Shown piece after piece: positions 1 through 7,634 of a DNA stretch of 38,337 nucleotides. The stretch is from assembly GCA_902775975.1 (NCBI GenBank), contig CACYOC010000025.1, forward strand, positions 1-38,337, read 5' to 3'. Origin of the DNA: an uncultured Bacteroidales bacterium. GTDB lineage: Bacteria > Bacteroidota > Bacteroidia > Bacteroidales > Bacteroidaceae. The notes under the pieces were generated by a model. It worked only from the letters and a program-made list of their open reading frames with translations, searched no databases and was not told the origin of the DNA. The first letter of the stretch is position 1. Every line of letters begins with the position of its first letter. The position numbers and the translations under genes were made by a program.

Positions 1-161
1 CCTGCAGACTCAACAGCGTCAATTTCTTCGAGTACATCTCAGACGTCATCAACAGGACGGCACTAATGCAGCCAAATACAGACATCAGTGAATACAGAGT
101 CTTGTTGCCTGACAAATGGAAGGACTTATAGCCTGCAAGGCGTCAGAGCGGATACGCTTAC
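1..161 (+). mobile_element. IS66-family insertion sequence, right end (truncated by window edge)
   Basis: The window opens inside the end of an IS66-type transposase gene. The DNA after its stop codon ends in CGCTTAC at 155-161, whose reverse complement GTAAGCG fits the 5'-GTAA terminus typical of IS66-family inverted repeats. The right inverted repeat is therefore inferred at about 138-161. The 8 bp CGGGGTTT at 162-169 would be one copy of the target duplication; the other copy lies outside the window. The exact boundary is an inference. Confidence 0.55.
3..131 (+). CDS. IS66-family transposase (TnpC), C-terminal fragment
   Basis: An open frame runs from the window edge to a TAG at 129-131 and encodes about 42 residues. 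They include VNFFEYISDVINR and ending YRVLLPDKWKDL. This matches the C-terminal element of Bacteroidetes IS66 transposases, where a [F/Y]xYxxDVLNR segment is followed by a YRELLPDRW-type tail. The catalytic DDE core would lie upstream, outside the window. Nothing in this short tail shows whether the full gene is intact. The family assignment rests on motif recognition. Confidence 0.7.
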   Translation, partial: CRLNSVNFFEYISDVINRTALMQPNTDISEYRVLLPDKWKDL

Positions 162-202
162 CGGGGTTTGAGCCCATTATGGTACGATGGGAGGATGATT
201 TT

Positions 203-230
203 AAAGTGAAAAGTAAAAAGTGAAAAGTTG
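203..230. repeat. 7-bp tandem array (AAAGTGA type), 4 units
   Basis: Four consecutive heptamers read AAAGTGA, AAAGTAA, AAAGTGA and AAAGTTG. The unit is a rotation of TGAAAAG, the same unit found on the opposite strand inside the DPP5-like gene at 6280-6314. It belongs to the set of 7-bp arrays scattered through this window. Confidence 0.75.
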
Positions 231-264
231 GTAAATTTAAACACAGAGTTTCTCTGACAACCAG

Positions 265-323
265 AGTGTGGCGTTCTTCGACGAGCGAAGTGTGGCGTTC
301 TTCGACGAGCGAAGTGTGGCGTT
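265..323. repeat. 24-bp tandem hairpin repeat, 2.5 copies
   Basis: Two identical 24-bp units (265-288 and 289-312) are followed by an 11-bp partial copy. Each unit contains CTTCG-ACGAG-CGAAG, a 5-bp stem with a 5-nt loop. The array is followed by GCAAT repeated three times (323-338). Confidence 0.85.
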
Positions 324-444
324 GCAATGCAATGCAATCAGAGACACAAAGGTCTTTTAAGATAGATAATTGAAGTGGAATGTTATTGCAAAAAAACTTT
401 ACGTTTACGACTCGTTCAAAACGAGAATAGGTTCGCCTCGAATA

Positions 445-574
445 AAACGTACTTTCGCGGGCGACGAAACGGCACTTCGCGGGCGACGAAACGGCACTTC
501 GCGGGCGACGAAACGTACTTTCGCAGCGAACGAAACGTACTTTCGCGGCCTTCGAAACGTACTTTCGTCAGCAG
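445..574. repeat. 22-bp tandem hairpin repeat, about 6 copies
   Basis: Six head-to-tail units begin AAACGTACTTTCG or AAACGGCACTTCG, each 22 bp apart (445, 467, 489, 511, 533, 555). The junction of units forms CGAAA-CGTAC-TTTCG, again a 5-bp stem with a 5-nt loop. The last 8-9 bases of each unit vary. There are no spacers, so this is not a CRISPR array. Function is unknown. Confidence 0.85.
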
Positions 575-768
575 CTTCATTATCAGTGAGTTGCAATGGT
601 AAAATTGTTCGTTTGTGCAGACCGCTGATTTTGTGTTGTAAAAGAAAAAACTTTACACCGTCTTTGGCGGATTTAAGTAATATCTTCTGGCGCGCCGCTC
701 ATAGGATGTTTTTTAAAATTTCTGGGAGAGCGGCATCTCGGCATTTCGACATTTCGATATGTCGAGTA

Positions 769-800
769 AATAGAGCGGAGCCACACGGCCCCGCTCTATT
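769..800 (-). terminator. Intrinsic-type terminator of the pectinesterase gene
   Basis: AATAGAGCGG at 769-778 pairs with CCGCTCTATT at 791-800, with a further GCC/GGC pairing inside the loop. It begins 6 bp after the pectinesterase stop codon, in its reading direction. The T-run after the stem is short, so this is a strong hairpin but a weak intrinsic terminator. Confidence 0.65.
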
Positions 801-806
801 ATAAAA

Positions 807-3602
807 TTACTTCAGAATCATCTTTTTGCCGTTGACGATATACAGGCCTTGCGAAGCCTTGCTGACGCGCTGGCCGGCGAGGTTGTAGATGACCTGTTCG
901 CCACGCTCCGTGGCAGCCTTGGCGGCGTGGATGCCCGTGGCTGTGCCTTTAACCTCCTTGGCTTCACCGAAACCACCGCGGCCGTTGGCAGCACGGATGG
1001 AGAGAGCGTCCTTCTCGGTGTCAATGGTGATGGCGAAGGTGTTGCCGGTGGTGATGCCAGCAAACGTGCCGTTCTTCAGAATCATGTAAGCCGTAGCACC
1101 GTTGTTGGCGGGCGTCCATGTGACGTTGCCAGCATCGTAGGTGGCTTCGGGAGCCTCTACTTGAGCGGTAGAAGCCTTTGCCAAGGCAGCAAAGTCGTCG
1201 CCCAGCACCTTCTCCATGGTGTAGTTGGCAGCCTGCTCAGCGGTCAGGATGGTCTCGTAGGTAGCTTTGTCTCCCTCATTTTTGTCAGTGAAGGTCTGAA
1301 TGCTGGTCGCAGGCGATACTACATTGCTGTTGACGTCCATAGATTTGTACTCGTGGAAGACGCCTGACTGGTTGTTCATTCCTTTTAAGGTGAAGCGTGT
1401 AGCGATAATCTCTGTCGGCTGATTCAATGTCGTATTCAGATAGGTTGTCATAGGACGTACGGTTGCACCTGTAGCACCGCCCCAAGCACGACCGAAGTTG
1501 AAGGTGGCAGCCTTGTTCTCAATGGTACAGTTGTTGAAGACATATCCGAATTTCTCTTCAGTCTTGGGCTGGTGAGCCGTGATGGTAGCCTCGCCGCTCT
1601 TGGCATTCTTAGCACGACTTTCGTTTACCAGCAGGCAACGCTCGAAGAATACATCGCTACCACCGCAGATGTAGTCAACTGTGCCATGAATTTCGCAATC
1701 TTCCCAATAGAAGTGCTTGCCGGTAGTAGTTACATAAGTGTCCTGATAAGACAGCATGCGAACGTTCTTGGCTATGGTCTTGTCGCCATTCTCACATAGA
1801 GCGTTGGCGCGGCCAGCAGAACCGGCGTTGTAGTAGTCGAGTTCATTCTGAATTGTGATGTCCTGCATGTATAGACCTGTAGAAGTATTGGTCAGCGTAG
1901 CGGCAGAACGCAGACCTTCCAGCTTGATGGGAGGAGCATTCTTGATGATAACCTTATCGGTTGACTGACCGATAATAGAAACGTTAGTTCCGCTGATGGG
2001 TGTCTGAACACTCTCGCCGAGGTCGTAAATGCCGTCGGGCAGGAATATCTTGCTGTTAGCTTCTGTAGCAGCAGAGTTCAGTGCCAATACCAGGCTAGCT
2101 CCGTCGCCGGCAGGAACGATGTAGTAACCGCTTTCAGCATCCTTTTCGACGAACTCCTTCACGTTGAAGACGGTCACCTTGTGCAGATAGGTCTGAGAAG
2201 CAAAGGTGAAGGTCAGTGTGGTAGCATCGCCAGTATAGTTGATGGCTGTAGTTGCCCCATCGGTAGCAGCCTTTGCAGGAACTTCGCTACTGATGACGTT
2301 GTCTTTACCATCGGTTACGGTGATGGTTGTTCCGCTGCCATATTGGCAGAGTGACAGCACGATTTGTGCATTGCCAGCTACCTTGACAGCGAAACTTCCG
2401 TTGGCCTTAAAGTTAAAACCGTGCTGGCTGTCATTAAATGAACCATCCTTGATATCGAAGTTCTCATGATCCTCAGGATAGAAGGTGTTGTCGGTCAAGT
2501 TATAGGTCTGAACGCTACCTACTGTAGGCTCCGTCTCAATAGCCGTTACACTGGCATTCACGCTCATGTCACCATTGACCACATCAGTGCTTTTTACCTT
2601 TACACCGCTGGCATAAACCCAGCCGCGGAACTTGTAGCCCTCGGGGATGGTCAGGTCAGCCTCGGAAAAAGGAATCTCACCGACAGGATCGCCCTCGAAT
2701 ACCTTCTTCTCGCCCAGCTTGTTGCCGTTCTGATCCTTATAGGTAATGGTGGCTTCCTGCACCTCAGTTGCCTCGGCCTTGAAGTAATTGAGGTATTGAA
2801 TATTATTGAAAGTTAAGACATCTGGTCCTCCTACATAAATATAGGTAAAGACATTGCTTCTGCTCGCATCATTATCATTCCAGCAGCCAGCACCCTTATA
2901 TGAAAGAGTAGCAATATCCTTTTCTTCCTGGTTTAATACCGAAAAACTCTTGTTGCCATATTTACAATCACCGAAGGTGAACTTTACAGTACCGTCAACA
3001 GGAACCGTAATAGTAGCGGCGCGATAACCATGCTGGTCTGTATTGAATGTTCCAGAGAACGAAACTCCCTGTGGCAAAGTTGACAAGTCGTACTCTTCAT
3101 TCATATTTGCCATCTTCATCTCGAAGTCTACAAACGTGCGGGCTTTGGTCTCCTTGAATTCAATCTTTTGGAGTGTACCCTCAGAATTGGTCTTACGCTC
3201 AATACGGATGCCTGTGACATCAGCTCCGATTTCAATGCTTCCTTTGCCGAGACTTTCAGCTACAGCAACCTCTCCGATAAGAGTTCCTTTGGTTCCAGCG
3301 TTGTCACACGTGTAAACATTGACTGAATAAGCACCGGTGCCACTACGCAAGCCGAAGACCAGCGTCAGTTTTCCCGCAACGGCAGGCTTGGCAAAATAAG
3401 CATAGCCGCTACCATTGAGCTTTACGCCTGTTCTTCCAGCATCGGTAATCTTTCCGCCAAAATACAGGCCATTGTCAGGACTGTTTCCAGGTGCGTTTTG
3501 CGTGTAATCCCATAACAGATCATTGTTGCCTGCCCATGTTGTCGTTGCAAAGAGCGTCAATAGCATGCTCAGAAGCGAAAAACGTAAAAGTGTTTTCTTC
3601 AT
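807..3602 (-). CDS. Secreted multidomain pectinesterase (carbohydrate esterase family 8)
   Basis: This 931-residue exported protein should demethylate pectin at or outside the cell surface. A signal peptide spans about residues 1-24. An N-terminal beta domain (25-150) is followed by two related beta-sandwich modules (about 157-275 and 365-482), each with a D-x-QHG start and a C-x-YG core. A short InlB/Listeria-Bacteroides-type repeat sits between them (about 284-330). The right-handed beta-helix esterase occupies about 490-770. Family CE8 landmarks are visible: QDT at 620-622 (Asp621, acid/base), GTVDYICGG at 640-648 (Asp643, nucleophile) and GRAWG at 704-708 (Arg705). The usual upstream QAVAL glutamine is replaced (RANAL). 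The tail IYNLAGQRV...GLYIVNGKK resembles Bacteroidetes C-terminal sorting or anchoring tails. No other polysaccharide gene adjoins it. The product call is firm; accessory domain roles are inferred. Confidence 0.92.
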   Translation of the reverse strand: MKKTLLRFSLLSMLLTLFATTTWAGNNDLLWDYTQNAPGNSPDNGLYFGGKITDAGRTGVKLNGSGYAYFAKPAVAGKLTLVFGLRSGTGAYSVNVYTCDNAGTKGTLIGEVAVAESLGKGSIEIGADVTGIRIERKTNSEGTLQKIEFKETKARTFVDFEMKMANMNEEYDLSTLPQGVSFSGTFNTDQHGYRAATITVPVDGTVKFTFGDCKYGNKSFSVLNQEEKDIATLSYKGAGCWNDNDASRSNVFTYIYVGGPDVLTFNNIQYLNYFKAEATEVQEATITYKDQNGNKLGEKKVFEGDPVGEIPFSEADLTIPEGYKFRGWVYASGVKVKSTDVVNGDMSVNASVTAIETEPTVGSVQTYNLTDNTFYPEDHENFDIKDGSFNDSQHGFNFKANGSFAVKVAGNAQIVLSLCQYGSGTTITVTDGKDNVISSEVPAKAATDGATTAINYTGDATTLTFTFASQTYLHKVTVFNVKEFVEKDAESGYYIVPAGDGASLVLALNSAATEANSKIFLPDGIYDLGESVQTPISGTNVSIIGQSTDKVIIKNAPPIKLEGLRSAATLTNTSTGLYMQDITIQNELDYYNAGSAGRANALCENGDKTIAKNVRMLSYQDTYVTTTGKHFYWEDCEIHGTVDYICGGSDVFFERCLLVNESRAKNAKSGEATITAHQPKTEEKFGYVFNNCTIENKAATFNFGRAWGGATGATVRPMTTYLNTTLNQPTEIIATRFTLKGMNNQSGVFHEYKSMDVNSNVVSPATSIQTFTDKNEGDKATYETILTAEQAANYTMEKVLGDDFAALAKASTAQVEAPEATYDAGNVTWTPANNGATAYMILKNGTFAGITTGNTFAITIDTEKDALSIRAANGRGGFGEAKEVKGTATGIHAAKAATERGEQVIYNLAGQRVSKASQGLYIVNGKKMILK

Positions 3603-3667
3603 AATCGTTTGTTTTTAATTTGTTAGTAAATATAATAATGTGTTATTCTCTTATAAGTTTTAGCCCA

Positions 3668-3675
3668 CAAAGATA
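3668..3675 (-). promoter_or_regulatory. Bacteroidetes -7 promoter element for the pectinesterase gene
   Basis: On the minus strand this reads TATCTTTG, a match to TAnnTTTG, 65 bp upstream of the pectinesterase start. No clear TTTG element is seen at -33. Confidence 0.5.
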
Positions 3676-3760
3676 CACATTATTTTTAAATAAGAGCGGA
3701 AGCGTTGGCATAAAAAATCAAAAAACTACTCGTAATCGTTTACGTTATGAAAATATTTTG

Positions 3761-3768
3761 TATATTTG
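3761..3768 (+). promoter_or_regulatory. Bacteroidetes -7 promoter element for the barrel protein gene
   Basis: TATATTTG matches TAnnTTTG, 25 bp before the ATG at 3794. A weak TTTA lies 18 bp upstream of it. The predicted leader is only about 20 nt. Confidence 0.55.
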
Positions 3769-3793
3769 CAACAGAAAACTAATATCATAGACT

Positions 3794-5128
3794 ATGAGAA
3801 ACTTTTTGCTGATGGCAACACTCCTGGCTGTAGCGCCTGTGTGGGCACAGAATGACTCGGTGACGGTGAAGGAAAAACCGGAGAATGAACTGACGTTGGA
3901 CGCCCAGCTGATGACACGTGGTGAGATACGTAGAGGTGGACTGATAACGAAGGACAAGGTGCAGGATGCAGAAAAGGCCAACTTCATCGTGGAGCGTACC
4001 CGACTGGCTGTAGGCTACAAGCGCGATGTCCTGTCGATGCGGGTGAATATCCAGCACGTCGGACTCTGGGGAGCAGAGGGCGGAGGTAAGAATCTCGACC
4101 TCCACGAGGCTTGGGCACAGCTGTCCAAATACGGGCTGTTTGTCAAGGTGGGACGCCAGGAACTGTGCTATGACGACGAGCGTATCCTGGGCCGAAACGA
4201 CTGGTCTTTGGCAGGTTACTCGCACGACGTGCTGAAGTTCGGCTATGAAGGCCACGGACACTTGGCGCATGCCTTTTTGGCCTATAACCAGAATAACAAA
4301 AACATGTATGGCGGCACCTACTATACGGGTGGCTACCTGCCTTATAAGTCTATGCAGGGCGTGTGGTATCACTACGATGTGCCTAAGTTTCCGTTAGGCG
4401 CCTCGTTGCTGTTCTTGAATATAGGCATGGAGTGCGGCGTTCCCACGAATCATCATACCGTCAACCAGCAACTTTACGGAGGCTACCTCTCGTTCCATCC
4501 GGGACGCTTGTCCACACAAATGTCATACTATCGGCAGTCGGGCAGAGCCAGCCTTGACTATACCTCGGGAACCGATGTGCCGTTGAAAGCATGGATGGGC
4601 AACGTCAAGGCGAAGTATGACATCAGCAATATGTTCTCTGCCTATGCAGGCTTTGACTATATCAGCGGTGACGAGAGCTTCGTCGTTCCCAATCCGGGAC
4701 ATATCGGAATGACCCTGCATACGGAACTCAACTCGTTTACAACGCTCCTCGGATCGACGCGCAACTTCTACGGTGCCATGGACTTCTTCTATGTCAGCAC
4801 CTATTTCTCTACGTATTCGCCGGGTCTGCAGCACCTCTACGGAGGTACTATCGTGCGACCGTTGAAAAACCTGTCTGTTGACCTGGGTTATCACTATATG
4901 GCGACTGCCACCAAGCTCTCTGGCCTGAACATGACTTTGGGACACAACATTGAACTCTCCGCCAGCTATCAGTTGATGAAGGACGTCTCCATCAGTGCCG
5001 GCTATTCCTATATGAGCGGAACGTACACCATGGAACGGCTGAAGCGAAGCACGGCAGACCATAAGCTGCGGTGGGGTTGGCTGATGCTCGTCGTCTCGCC
5101 ACAAATCTTCTCCACCAAGTGGAAATAA
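3794..5128 (+). CDS. Outer-membrane beta-barrel protein, alginate-export/porin type
   Basis: The 444-residue product has a signal peptide (about 1-19, ending VWAQ) and then alternating amphipathic strands rich in aromatic residues. It ends with a strand in FSTKWK. The layout of an N-terminal strand with a TRGE motif, the segment around EAWAQLSKYGLFVKVGRQEL, and a conserved LGRNDW-type stretch resembles the alginate-export domain found in many Bacteroidetes proteins of unknown substrate. It probably forms a channel in the outer membrane. Nothing nearby shows what it carries, and an alginate role should not be assumed. It is transcribed alone, divergently from the pectinesterase gene. Confidence 0.75.
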   Translation: MRNFLLMATLLAVAPVWAQNDSVTVKEKPENELTLDAQLMTRGEIRRGGLITKDKVQDAEKANFIVERTRLAVGYKRDVLSMRVNIQHVGLWGAEGGGKNLDLHEAWAQLSKYGLFVKVGRQELCYDDERILGRNDWSLAGYSHDVLKFGYEGHGHLAHAFLAYNQNNKNMYGGTYYTGGYLPYKSMQGVWYHYDVPKFPLGASLLFLNIGMECGVPTNHHTVNQQLYGGYLSFHPGRLSTQMSYYRQSGRASLDYTSGTDVPLKAWMGNVKAKYDISNMFSAYAGFDYISGDESFVVPNPGHIGMTLHTELNSFTTLLGSTRNFYGAMDFFYVSTYFSTYSPGLQHLYGGTIVRPLKNLSVDLGYHYMATATKLSGLNMTLGHNIELSASYQLMKDVSISAGYSYMSGTYTMERLKRSTADHKLRWGWLMLVVSPQIFSTKWK

Positions 5129-5130
5129 AA

Positions 5131-5162
5131 AGAATACTCAGGACTCCAATCCTGAGTATTCT
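5131..5162 (-). terminator. Terminator, strongest for the DPP5-like gene, shared with the barrel gene
   Basis: AGAATACTCAGGA (5131-5143) and TCCTGAGTATTCT (5150-5162) form a perfect 13-bp stem with a 6-nt loop. On the minus strand the stem is followed by TTTTTATTT, so it is an intrinsic terminator for the leftward gene. On the plus strand it follows the barrel gene stop by 2 bp but lacks a T-run. Confidence 0.85.
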
Positions 5163-5168
5163 CTTCAT

Positions 5169-5210
5169 ATCATACATCATACATCTTACATCTTACATCT
5201 TACATCTCAC
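5169..5210. repeat. 7-bp tandem array (ATCTTAC type), 6 units
   Basis: Units read ATCATAC, ATCATAC, ATCTTAC (three times) and ATCTCAC without interruption. The last unit covers the stop codon of the DPP5-like gene (5207-5209). Confidence 0.85.
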
Positions 5211-7450
5211 TTCTTCAGCCATCTGTCCAGCCATCCGAAGAAGGTGCGCTGCCAGAGAATGCCGTTCTGGGGTTTCAGCACCCAGTGGTTCTCGTCGGGG
5301 AAGACAAGGAACTCAGCGGGGATACCCTTCATGCGGGCAGCATTGAAGGCCGACATGCCCTGGGTGTAGTTGATGCGGTAGTCCTTCTCGCCGTGGATGC
5401 AGAGAATAGGGGTGTCCCACTTCTCTACCATCTTGTGCGGAGAGTCGTGGTAGGTCTTCTTGGCGCGAGGCATCTGAGGACGGTGCCAGTAAGCCTCGTC
5501 GTACTCCCAGTTAGAGAACCAGTTCTCCTCGGTCTCCAAGTACATAGAGGCGAGGTTGAAGGCGCCGTCGTGAGCAATGAACGCCTTGAAGCGCTTCTCG
5601 TGAATGCCTGCCAGATAATAGACGCTGAAACCACCGAACGAAGCACCGACGGCTCCTAAGCGGTCCTTATCGACGAAGGGCAGGTTCTGGGCGGCATCGT
5701 CAATGGCAGCGAGATAGTCCTGCATGCACTGACCCGTCCAGTCGCCGGAGATTTCCTCCTTCCACTCCTGTCCGAAGCCGGGCAGTCCGTGACGGTTAGG
5801 GGCAATGACGACGTAGCCGTTGGCTGCCATCATCTGGAAGTTCCAGCGGTAGCTCCAGAACTGGCTGACGGGACTCTGCGGACCACCCTCGCAGAAGAGC
5901 AGGGTGGGGTACTTCTTGCCTTCTTCGTAGTTGGCGGGTAGCATCACCCAAACAAGCATCTCCTTGCCATCGGTGGTATTCACCCAGCGCTGCTGCATCT
6001 TGCCGAAGGTCAGCTGGTCGAGGATGTGCTTGTTTTCAAAGGAAATCTGTTCTATCTTAGTCTTCTCAATAGTCTTTCCCGGTGTCACCATATAGATATC
6101 GGTCGGGGCGCTGAGGCTCTGACGTGTTGCCAGGATGCGCTTGCCGTCGTTGGCTAACTGCAGCGATGTCCAGTCGGCCCAGTCTTCTGTCAGCTGCTTG
6201 ACCTCGCCTTTCCAGTTGCAGCTATACATATTGGCGCAACCATGCCAGACGCTGATGAAATAGAACTGAGCGTCAGTATCTTTCACTTTTCCACTTTTCA
6301 CTTTTCCCTTTTCACTGATCCCTTTCATGGGTGCCCAACAGAAGGCATCGACGTCGCTCTTCCAGTTGACGTAACGCTTGCTGCCGTCCTCGAAGGAATA
6401 GATGCACAGGCGGTTCAGGTCGGCCTCGTAGCCGTCGCGCTCCATCGACTGCCAGGCAATGTACTTGCCGTCGGGCGAGAACTGCGGGTTCTGGTCGTAG
6501 CCCACATTGTTCTTCAGGTTCTCAGGGGCGTTAACGGCCTGTGTGGCTAACGTGATGGTGGGTTCAACCTTCGGAGCCACGTAGTCGGCAGGCTTGCAGA
6601 GATTGGTGGTCTCGCGCGTTCCTATATTATAAAGGTAGATGTCGGAGTCGGTGCTGATGGAGTATTCCAGGCCCGTCTTCTTGCGACAGGTATAGGCAAT
6701 GCTCTTTGAGTCGGGGCTCCACGCCAGCTGTTCGATGCCGCCGAAGGGTTCCATGGGACACTCGTAGGGCTCGCCGTTGAGGATGTCAATCGCTTCAGAA
6801 CCGATGGCGAAACCATCGGCCACGGTAGCTAAGAACGGATGCTGGATGCTCTCCACGTAGTGGTCCCAGTGGCGATACATGAGGTCGGTGATGCGACGTC
6901 CCGTAGCCTTGGGGAGGTCGGCAGGATTCTCCTTGATAATCTCGTGGAAGGGAATGCTCTTGAGGAGGATGACGTGCTGACGGTCGGGAGCAAACAGGAA
7001 ACCTTCCACCTTGCCGTCGGTCTTGGACAGCTGCTTCCGGTCGGAGCCGTCGGCCTTCATGCTCCAGACCTCACCGCCGCTGATGAAGGCGATGGTGTTG
7101 TTGTCTAACCAGGTGGGGTCGGTCTCGTTCTTGCTGCCGGTGGTCAGCAGCTGAGGAGAACCCGACGGAGAAGCGTCGGGAGTAGTGGTGCCATCGGCAT
7201 GGATGACGTAGAGCACCTGATGGCTCTTGTTCTGCTTGACAGAGTAGTAGCCTACCTGATAGACGATGCGGCTGCCGTCGGGCGATGCCTGGCAGGAACC
7301 GATGCGTCCCATGGCCCAGAGGGCTTCGGGCGTCATCATGCGGCTCTTCAACTTGATGTTCTGTTTTCCTATCACTTCAGTTTCTTGTGCGTTAATCGTG
7401 GCGGGCGCCAGCATCAGTGCCGCAACCACAAGAGTCAGTATTTTTTTCAT
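5207..7450 (-). CDS. S9-family serine peptidase, dipeptidyl-peptidase 5 type
   Basis: The protein (747 residues) should cleave dipeptides from peptides in the periplasm. I chose the ATG at 7448-7450 because it starts a clear signal peptide (MKKILTLVVAALMLAP...INAQ). The longer open frame begins upstream of the promoter, inside a 7-bp repeat. An N-terminal beta-propeller (about 30-480), with TolB-like SPDG repeats, precedes an alpha/beta-hydrolase domain. The catalytic triad is Ser604 (GASFGGFS), Asp690 (HGEKDYR) and His722 (DENHWVLKPQN). The last motif is characteristic of Porphyromonas DPP5-like enzymes. Residues about 378-392 (SEKGKVKSGKVK) are encoded by an in-frame 7-bp repeat array and look like a later insertion in a propeller loop. 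Subfamily (DPP5 against other S9C enzymes) is likely but not proven. Confidence 0.9.
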   Translation of the reverse strand: MKKILTLVVAALMLAPATINAQETEVIGKQNIKLKSRMMTPEALWAMGRIGSCQASPDGSRIVYQVGYYSVKQNKSHQVLYVIHADGTTTPDASPSGSPQLLTTGSKNETDPTWLDNNTIAFISGGEVWSMKADGSDRKQLSKTDGKVEGFLFAPDRQHVILLKSIPFHEIIKENPADLPKATGRRITDLMYRHWDHYVESIQHPFLATVADGFAIGSEAIDILNGEPYECPMEPFGGIEQLAWSPDSKSIAYTCRKKTGLEYSISTDSDIYLYNIGTRETTNLCKPADYVAPKVEPTITLATQAVNAPENLKNNVGYDQNPQFSPDGKYIAWQSMERDGYEADLNRLCIYSFEDGSKRYVNWKSDVDAFCWAPMKGISEKGKVKSGKVKDTDAQFYFISVWHGCANMYSCNWKGEVKQLTEDWADWTSLQLANDGKRILATRQSLSAPTDIYMVTPGKTIEKTKIEQISFENKHILDQLTFGKMQQRWVNTTDGKEMLVWVMLPANYEEGKKYPTLLFCEGGPQSPVSQFWSYRWNFQMMAANGYVVIAPNRHGLPGFGQEWKEEISGDWTGQCMQDYLAAIDDAAQNLPFVDKDRLGAVGASFGGFSVYYLAGIHEKRFKAFIAHDGAFNLASMYLETEENWFSNWEYDEAYWHRPQMPRAKKTYHDSPHKMVEKWDTPILCIHGEKDYRINYTQGMSAFNAARMKGIPAEFLVFPDENHWVLKPQNGILWQRTFFGWLDRWLKK
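6280..6314. repeat. 7-bp tandem array inside the DPP5-like gene
   Basis: Five heptamers (CTTTCAC, TTTTCCA, CTTTTCA, CTTTTCC, CTTTTCA) lie within the coding sequence. On the coding strand the unit is TGAAAAG, identical up to rotation with the array at 203-230. They encode the low-complexity Lys/Gly/Val segment in the propeller domain. Confidence 0.8.
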
Positions 7451-7468
7451 AGTCGAGTATTTTGTGCA

Positions 7469-7476
7469 CAAAGGTA
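7469..7476 (-). promoter_or_regulatory. Bacteroidetes -7 promoter element for the DPP5-like gene
   Basis: The minus strand reads TACCTTTG, a match to TAnnTTTG, 18 bp upstream of the chosen ATG. The -33 position falls inside the 7-bp array at 7484-7518, and no TTTG is present there. The site supports the ATG at 7450 as the true start. Confidence 0.6.
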
Positions 7477-7483
7477 CGAAATA

Positions 7484-7518
7484 ATTCTTAATTCTTAATT
7501 CATAATTCATAATTATTA
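7484..7518. repeat. 7-bp tandem array (ATTCTTA type), 5 units
   Basis: Units read ATTCTTA, ATTCTTA, ATTCATA, ATTCATA and ATTATTA. The array occupies the -33 region of the DPP5-like promoter, between it and the divergent phosphatase gene. Confidence 0.85.
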
Positions 7519-7580
7519 ATTAACTTTTCCATCATAGATGGAGAAATTACTCCGTCTCGGCAAAAAAAGAAACGAGTTTC

Positions 7581-7611
7581 TTTGTTTTGCGCTCGACTTT
7601 TCGTAATTTTG
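7581..7611 (+). promoter_or_regulatory. Bacteroidetes promoter of the SpoIIE phosphatase gene
   Basis: TTTG at 7581-7584 and TAATTTTG at 7604-7611 are separated by 19 bp, matching the Bacteroidetes -33/-7 pattern. The ATG lies 23 bp downstream. Confidence 0.75.
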
Positions 7612-7634
7612 CCACCAAATAACAACCATAGCTT

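Larger units (their letters stand above)
162..806. other. Gene-free stretch with several short repeats
   Basis: I see no convincing gene in these 645 bp. Open frames here are made largely of translated tandem repeats and have no family resemblance. The stretch holds a 7-bp array (203-230), a 24-bp hairpin repeat (265-323), a 22-bp hairpin repeat (445-574), a small palindrome (TCGACAT at 746-752 with ATGTCGA at 759-765) and the terminator of the pectinesterase gene (769-800). Confidence 0.7.

Noticed and set aside
445-574. Possible CRISPR array
   Set aside because: Repeats are contiguous at 22 bp with no spacers, and no cas gene is present.
370-804. 144-residue plus-strand open frame
   Set aside because: Much of it is a translation of the 22-bp repeat, and it resembles no family; other frames of the repeat are also open. 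It has no promoter and no plausible domain.
7451-7510. N-terminal extension of the DPP5-like protein
   Set aside because: It would start upstream of the -7 promoter element and inside a heptamer array, and would hide the signal peptide.
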